64,000 nt of DNA from Plectrocnemia conspersa (taxonomy: Eukaryota > Arthropoda > Insecta > Trichoptera > Polycentropodidae). The position numbers were made by a program, and so were the translations under genes. Location: NCBI GenBank assembly GCA_009617715.1, contig VTFK01000045.1:310001-374000 (forward strand), written 5' to 3'. The notes under the pieces are model-generated. The model saw only the letters and a list, made by a program, of their open reading frames with translations, did not search any database and was not told the DNA's origin. Numbering within the stretch: the stretch's first letter is position 1; each line of letters starts with the position of its first letter. Shown in pieces: positions 60,116-64,000 of this stretch.

Positions 60116-60889
60116 TAAATATAAGGCAGTATCGCAAAATATTCTACGCGGACAAACAATCCTCAATTCTTTTCCAGGTAAAATATTTTTTTTTCTGAAA
60201 TGCACGAAAGATATCTACTCTGTATTGATAATAATATTATATTGTGCATTTGTATTTGTGTATAATCTCTATTGATAATAATATTAAATGTTTAATAATA
60301 AGCTTCTTATATATCCATAATTTCTTATTAGATCAAAATTTTTATTTCATTTTTCTGTTAGTAGTTTTTTAATACATTGTCAATAATTTAAATAAATTAT
60401 CATCCGATAAACAGTCAAAAATAATAATCAATATTCAGTATATATAACACTTTGTATGCGGGAACGCGAAAGTCGTTAGTTAAAAATCATAAAAAAATAA
60501 CTATTAGTCCAAAATAAATTATTCATTAAGTCAATTTCTTTGTCCTTTAATAAATAGTCCAATTTCGAATCGGCCTTAATTATATTAACACAACTACTGA
60601 CTTGTAATTGTGTAAATCCATTCTAGTATAAATAGAAAAATAATTCACTTTCTGTTGTAAAATTATTTAAAAGGAAAATTTCAGGTAATAAAAATAAATT
60701 GATTCAAAATCATATTGAAATAAAAATAGATTTCTATTATTTAAATTTGCTTTAGTTTATCTAAATTATTTGTTCACAAATATCACGTTTATGAGGAATA
60801 AATTTAATTGGTGCTATAACTCCAAGTTTTTGTTAAAATAGTTTATCTACACATCTATATAGATATATTATATCCTTCCTATTTTTGTT
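60116..60889. other. AT-rich stretch
   Basis: AT-rich; nothing recognised. Confidence 0.5.
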
Positions 60890-61400
60890 GCCAAGTAATT
60901 TTTTTCTAATTTTTCATCTGTGTCGTCCATATTATACAACTCATTACCATTAACGAGCGGTACTATTTTATCTCACAATTCACCGACACACCGTACTTGG
61001 TCAAAAATCACTCTCAGTTGCTTTAGCTTCACCGTTTCAGTAATGGAGCGGTTTCGTGCTAGACACGATGTCCGAAGGAGCGCGGCGAGTTTGGTTAAGA
61101 TAAAGCGATAAAAGCCGGACGCTAGCAAACATCCTGTTGTTGGCGGTATCTCGCGGCGTAAAACGGTGAATTACGTGCAATCGGCCAGAGCCGAGATAAA
61201 ACCTGGCACGTGACTTCCTGAAAACACCGACGCCCGCCGTAATGGCTCGAATTGATGGCGTCGTCCGAATAGTAACACCTAGAGGCCGTGTTTACACGCC
61301 AACCCCGACAGCCCCGACCATCGCTAACCGCCCCTGCTCCTCGTCTCCGCCTACGCCAGCCTTTCTCAACTGAGGGTATGATGGGGTTTATTACAACTTA
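60890..61400. other. Candidate regulatory island, CpG-rich
   Basis: A long GC-rich block (for example aaggagcgcggcgagtttgg, 61075-61094, and gtttacacgccaaccccgac, 61290-61309). A 63-codon plus frame at 60920-61111 has no domain. C-rich sequence at 61300-61365 forms the right end. It fits the island series and is among the longest. Confidence 0.35.
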
Positions 61401-61739
61401 AATAAATCTGACATACATTCTAACCGGTGGCGTAACTACTTGCGCGAGCAATCTGGTTCAAAAATATTTTTTTTAATGTATATAATTGCCTTTATTAAGG
61501 ATCAGAAATATTACTCGGAACACTGTTGTTTTTTGTGTTCTATGCACCGTTAAAAATAAAAATCATTCGCATTCTGAAAAAAAAAACTCGCGATTAAGAC
61601 GTTGCTCATTATTAGATGTGTAGGGCTTAAGAGGTGGGGCACTCCTCCCTTGAATAAAGTGTCAAACCTGGCGATTTTAATTCCAAATTATATTATTTTT
61701 AATAAATAAATATTATTATCCCTGCCAAAAATTAAAAAA
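61401..61739. other. AT-rich stretch
   Basis: Mostly AT-rich with a small complex part at 61615-61680. Nothing recognised. Confidence 0.45.
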
Positions 61740-62330
61740 AAAAAACGTGTAAATTAGTGTGGGGAATCCAACCAGCTGCACCGTTAACTCTGAGGTCATT
61801 CCAAACCCATGAAAAGGAAATAACAACTCGCCATACAAAAGACTTTACAATTGCGTAAAAATTAGAAGATTTCACGGACCACCTGGGTAGCACATCTGTC
61901 TCGAGGTGCTAACCATTCGTGCATATAGAATGTGCAATAGACAATGCGTCCACCTGCACAAAAACCATTATTGTCATCTACTCCTTATACGGTCTTCGGA
62001 CCTTGCAGTTTCACTTCAAGTCGTAAACATATGTCGTTGGTTGCATCATCAAGCGATGCAATTGCCCCACCAACATCCTCATCTGTGATTCGCCAGAGTT
62101 GTCTTGAATCAATAATATTAAATATATGACACATTGTTACATCAGCAGATGGTCAGAGACGAGCTCAAACAAACAGACAGCATTTTGACAGCAGATGATA
62201 TTCGAGAAAAACCTTCAGCGGGTCATCCAGAGATCATAACAATGTTAATCTCAGATACTTCACTAGCTCTCAGTCGATAGGTAACAATTTGACACGCCAA
62301 CGAAAATTTTCTTGCTTCATTGGAAGCCGC
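61740..62330 (-). other. Unclassified block with a 50-codon open frame
   Basis: A complex block with an open minus-strand frame of about 56 codons from roughly 62155 to 61988, containing RQLWRITDEDVGGAIASLDD and LRLEVKLQGPKTV. A serine-rich plus frame (61944-62129) covers the same bases. Neither matches a family I recognise. The acidic, non-AT-driven codon content of the minus frame is unlike the chance frames elsewhere, so a decayed transposon or host ORF piece is possible. Confidence 0.3.
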
Positions 62331-63239
62331 ATTCGTGATTTTTTTTTAATTATTTCACTACTATTTTTGGCTTCTTTTAATAATACAAGTTAATAATAAG
62401 TAGTTTCGATTCATATCTGATCAATCTCGTTTGGTTCTTGAAGGTTTTTTAGAAAGTTATATATGGTCATTTATAAAATTTGACCATTTTTGATTAACTA
62501 TTTTAAGTAAGATATTAAATTATTTAAAAAATTGCAAGATAAACTATCAACATAAATAAATGGCAATCATTTGAATTAAGTATTTAAAGAACATTTTATA
62601 TGCTTCATAAAACATTATCTTATGTTTCAATTATGTTTTCTTTCCATTGACTTTCTTTGTGATGGGACTAAGCCTGGTATTGGAATCGATTATTTATTAT
62701 TATTATAAAACTATATTTCTATAAGTTAAATTATAAATAATAACCATAAATAATTTAAGAAAATTGTATGATAGGTAACGATTTATTATAGAACCGAAAT
62801 CTTTAAACAACACGTAATTTTACACTTATTCTGTAAAATTGCATTAAAACAAATACACAAATTTGATTTTTTGCGTTTATTTCAAAATTAGCTTACATAG
62901 GTAATAAGAAAAAATACCTTTAATTATTTTTTATGTTTTATTATTTTTTATTTGTCCTAAAATAATTAAAATTGTTTTAGGGCAATTAAAAAATAATAAT
63001 ACAGTTCTCTTCAGTCTTATGGTTAGATCGTGTTATATGGTTATATAAAAGAAATTTCTAGTTAGATAGTGAGAGAGGGGATGAATAACTGAGGTTAATT
63101 ATCTCCTATCTCACTATGCTCTTGTTGATGTGATAAGACAAATTTTTAGATGACTTTTGCCATTGTCATTGAAAGAGATCAACATTTCATACATACTATG
63201 GTACATTAACAATATACCAAAGTACATTATTTTATAACC
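62331..63239. other. AT-rich stretch
   Basis: AT-rich sequence; nothing recognised. Confidence 0.5.
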
Positions 63240-63825
63240 TTTATATAATCTCTTGAATTGACGGTTTGGTATAGCCTCAGAGTTAGATACCGTAGGTCCA
63301 TACGGGTTTCAGAACCTATTTGTATTACATTAACTTGTTTTCTATTGGAATCGATGAGTTTTTTGTTCCCATTTCTAAAATTTATACTAAGTACTTATTT
63401 TTTACGTGTTCTTTCCAGTGTAGTTTAGCATCTAGTGTAAAATATTTATATGACCGATAAGCTTTCAGGATTTTGGCTAGTTTAGCAGAAATGTCGATAA
63501 AGATGGCGAAGCAGATTTTTATTTATTCTATAGCCTTTTTTATCTAGCTCGTCATCTTATACAGTATACACCTATTCAATAGTCGAGTGATTCTGATAGA
63601 ACCCAAACTGCTGATCGGGAATTATCCTATTCTCCTCAATTACTAGCATTAGTATTTTAAGAAGCAATTTTTCATACAGCTTGGAACACGCTGCAGTGAA
63701 ATTGCTGTGTAAATTGGTGATGGTGGTTTTGGTAACATGGTGCTTAAAAGATACGAAATTAATGCGGAAGGCTTTATTTACGATCTGTGCTATTTTAAGC
63801 AGGCAGCTATTTGAGTACACTTATT
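63240..63825 (-). pseudogene. Jockey-clade LINE reverse transcriptase relic
   Basis: An 82-codon minus-strand frame (63820-63572) reads IAQIVNKAFRINF, then KLYEKLLLKILMLVIEENRI, then IPDQQFGFYQNHSTIE, the Jockey region before motif A. Lower down, AIFIDISA near 63500 is motif A without the rest of its helix. The frame then jumps directly to KYFTLDAKLHWKEHVKNK (63452-63399) and LKPVWTYGI (63315-63289), the thumb region with its LKPxWTYGIQLWG signature. Motifs B and C are thus deleted internally. In the signature, Gln and Trp have become TAA and TGA. The copy is inactive. It belongs to the same clade as 14230-14930, in the same direction. Confidence 0.9.
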
Positions 63826-64000
63826 GTTAAGTCGTATTCAAAATCTTTTTCCAGATCGATTTAATTTTTAATTATTTTCCGAACTTTTCTAAAGGTTGTA
63901 CACGTTATTGTTTATTTTATATATTGAGGTCTGATACTTGTTCATTAGAAATAAATATTTTTATAAAATGTTCAGCAAAGGTGTTAACTGTGGATTGGTA
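63826..64000. other. End of window, AT-rich
   Basis: AT-rich sequence upstream of the Jockey relic's readable 5' side. It may contain more of the element, but no motif is readable. Confidence 0.4.

Noticed and set aside
1..64000. Known insect microRNAs such as let-7, miR-10, miR-9 and bantam
   Set aside because: I looked for their mature sequences by eye and found none; a covariance or database search would be needed to exclude divergent ones.
1..64000. CRISPR arrays, phage or bacterial operons
   Set aside because: No regularly spaced repeats, no ribosome-binding-site and ORF packing; base composition and elements are those of an animal genome.

Overview
The window is a strongly AT-rich piece of eukaryotic chromosome, most likely from an insect. 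Decayed Jockey-clade LINEs, a mariner-like 3' end and a hAT transposase relic of the DUF4371/ZMYM1-like kind fit an arthropod genome; I cannot place the order. I find no exon of a recognisable host gene, no rRNA, no intact tRNA and no CRISPR. Almost all short open frames are chance: many lack an ATG start, they overlap on both strands, and they cluster where GC rises. The window reads as an intergenic desert or the inside of one very large intron.

Two kinds of content stand out from the AT-rich background. The first is a graveyard of transposable elements: a hAT relic (about 8982-10120), two Jockey reverse transcriptases (14230-14930 and 63240-63825), three copies of one CR1-like LINE 3' end (29505-29712 minus, 32296-33240 minus, 45600-46475 plus), and further LINE reverse-transcriptase pieces at 40235-40720 (plus), 43760-44103 (plus), 48480-48830 (minus) and 56465-57010 (minus). 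There is also a mariner 3' end at 55223-55440, with mariner-like termini near 19221, 26904 and 53891. Every one is broken by stops, frameshifts or deletions; none looks able to move.

The second is a series of GC-richer, complex-sequence islands a few hundred bases long: 5695-6215, 10205-10620, 13140-13660, 18570-19215, 20545-20990, 22190-22590, 24740-25085, 25975-26560, 30690-31060, 33350-33700, 36095-36720, 38855-39420, 41570-41995, 43305-43700, 52900-53200, 54730-55220, 58290-58870 and 60890-61400. They lack splice-bounded coding sequence and hold E-boxes, homeodomain-type TAAT sites and small dyads. Spaced a few kb apart, they look like conserved noncoding elements around a developmental regulator. 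That is an inference from composition and motifs and needs cross-species alignment.

No multi-gene system or novel enzyme is encoded here. The most useful results are the TE relics, several readable only by joining motifs across frames, and the mapped candidate regulatory islands.
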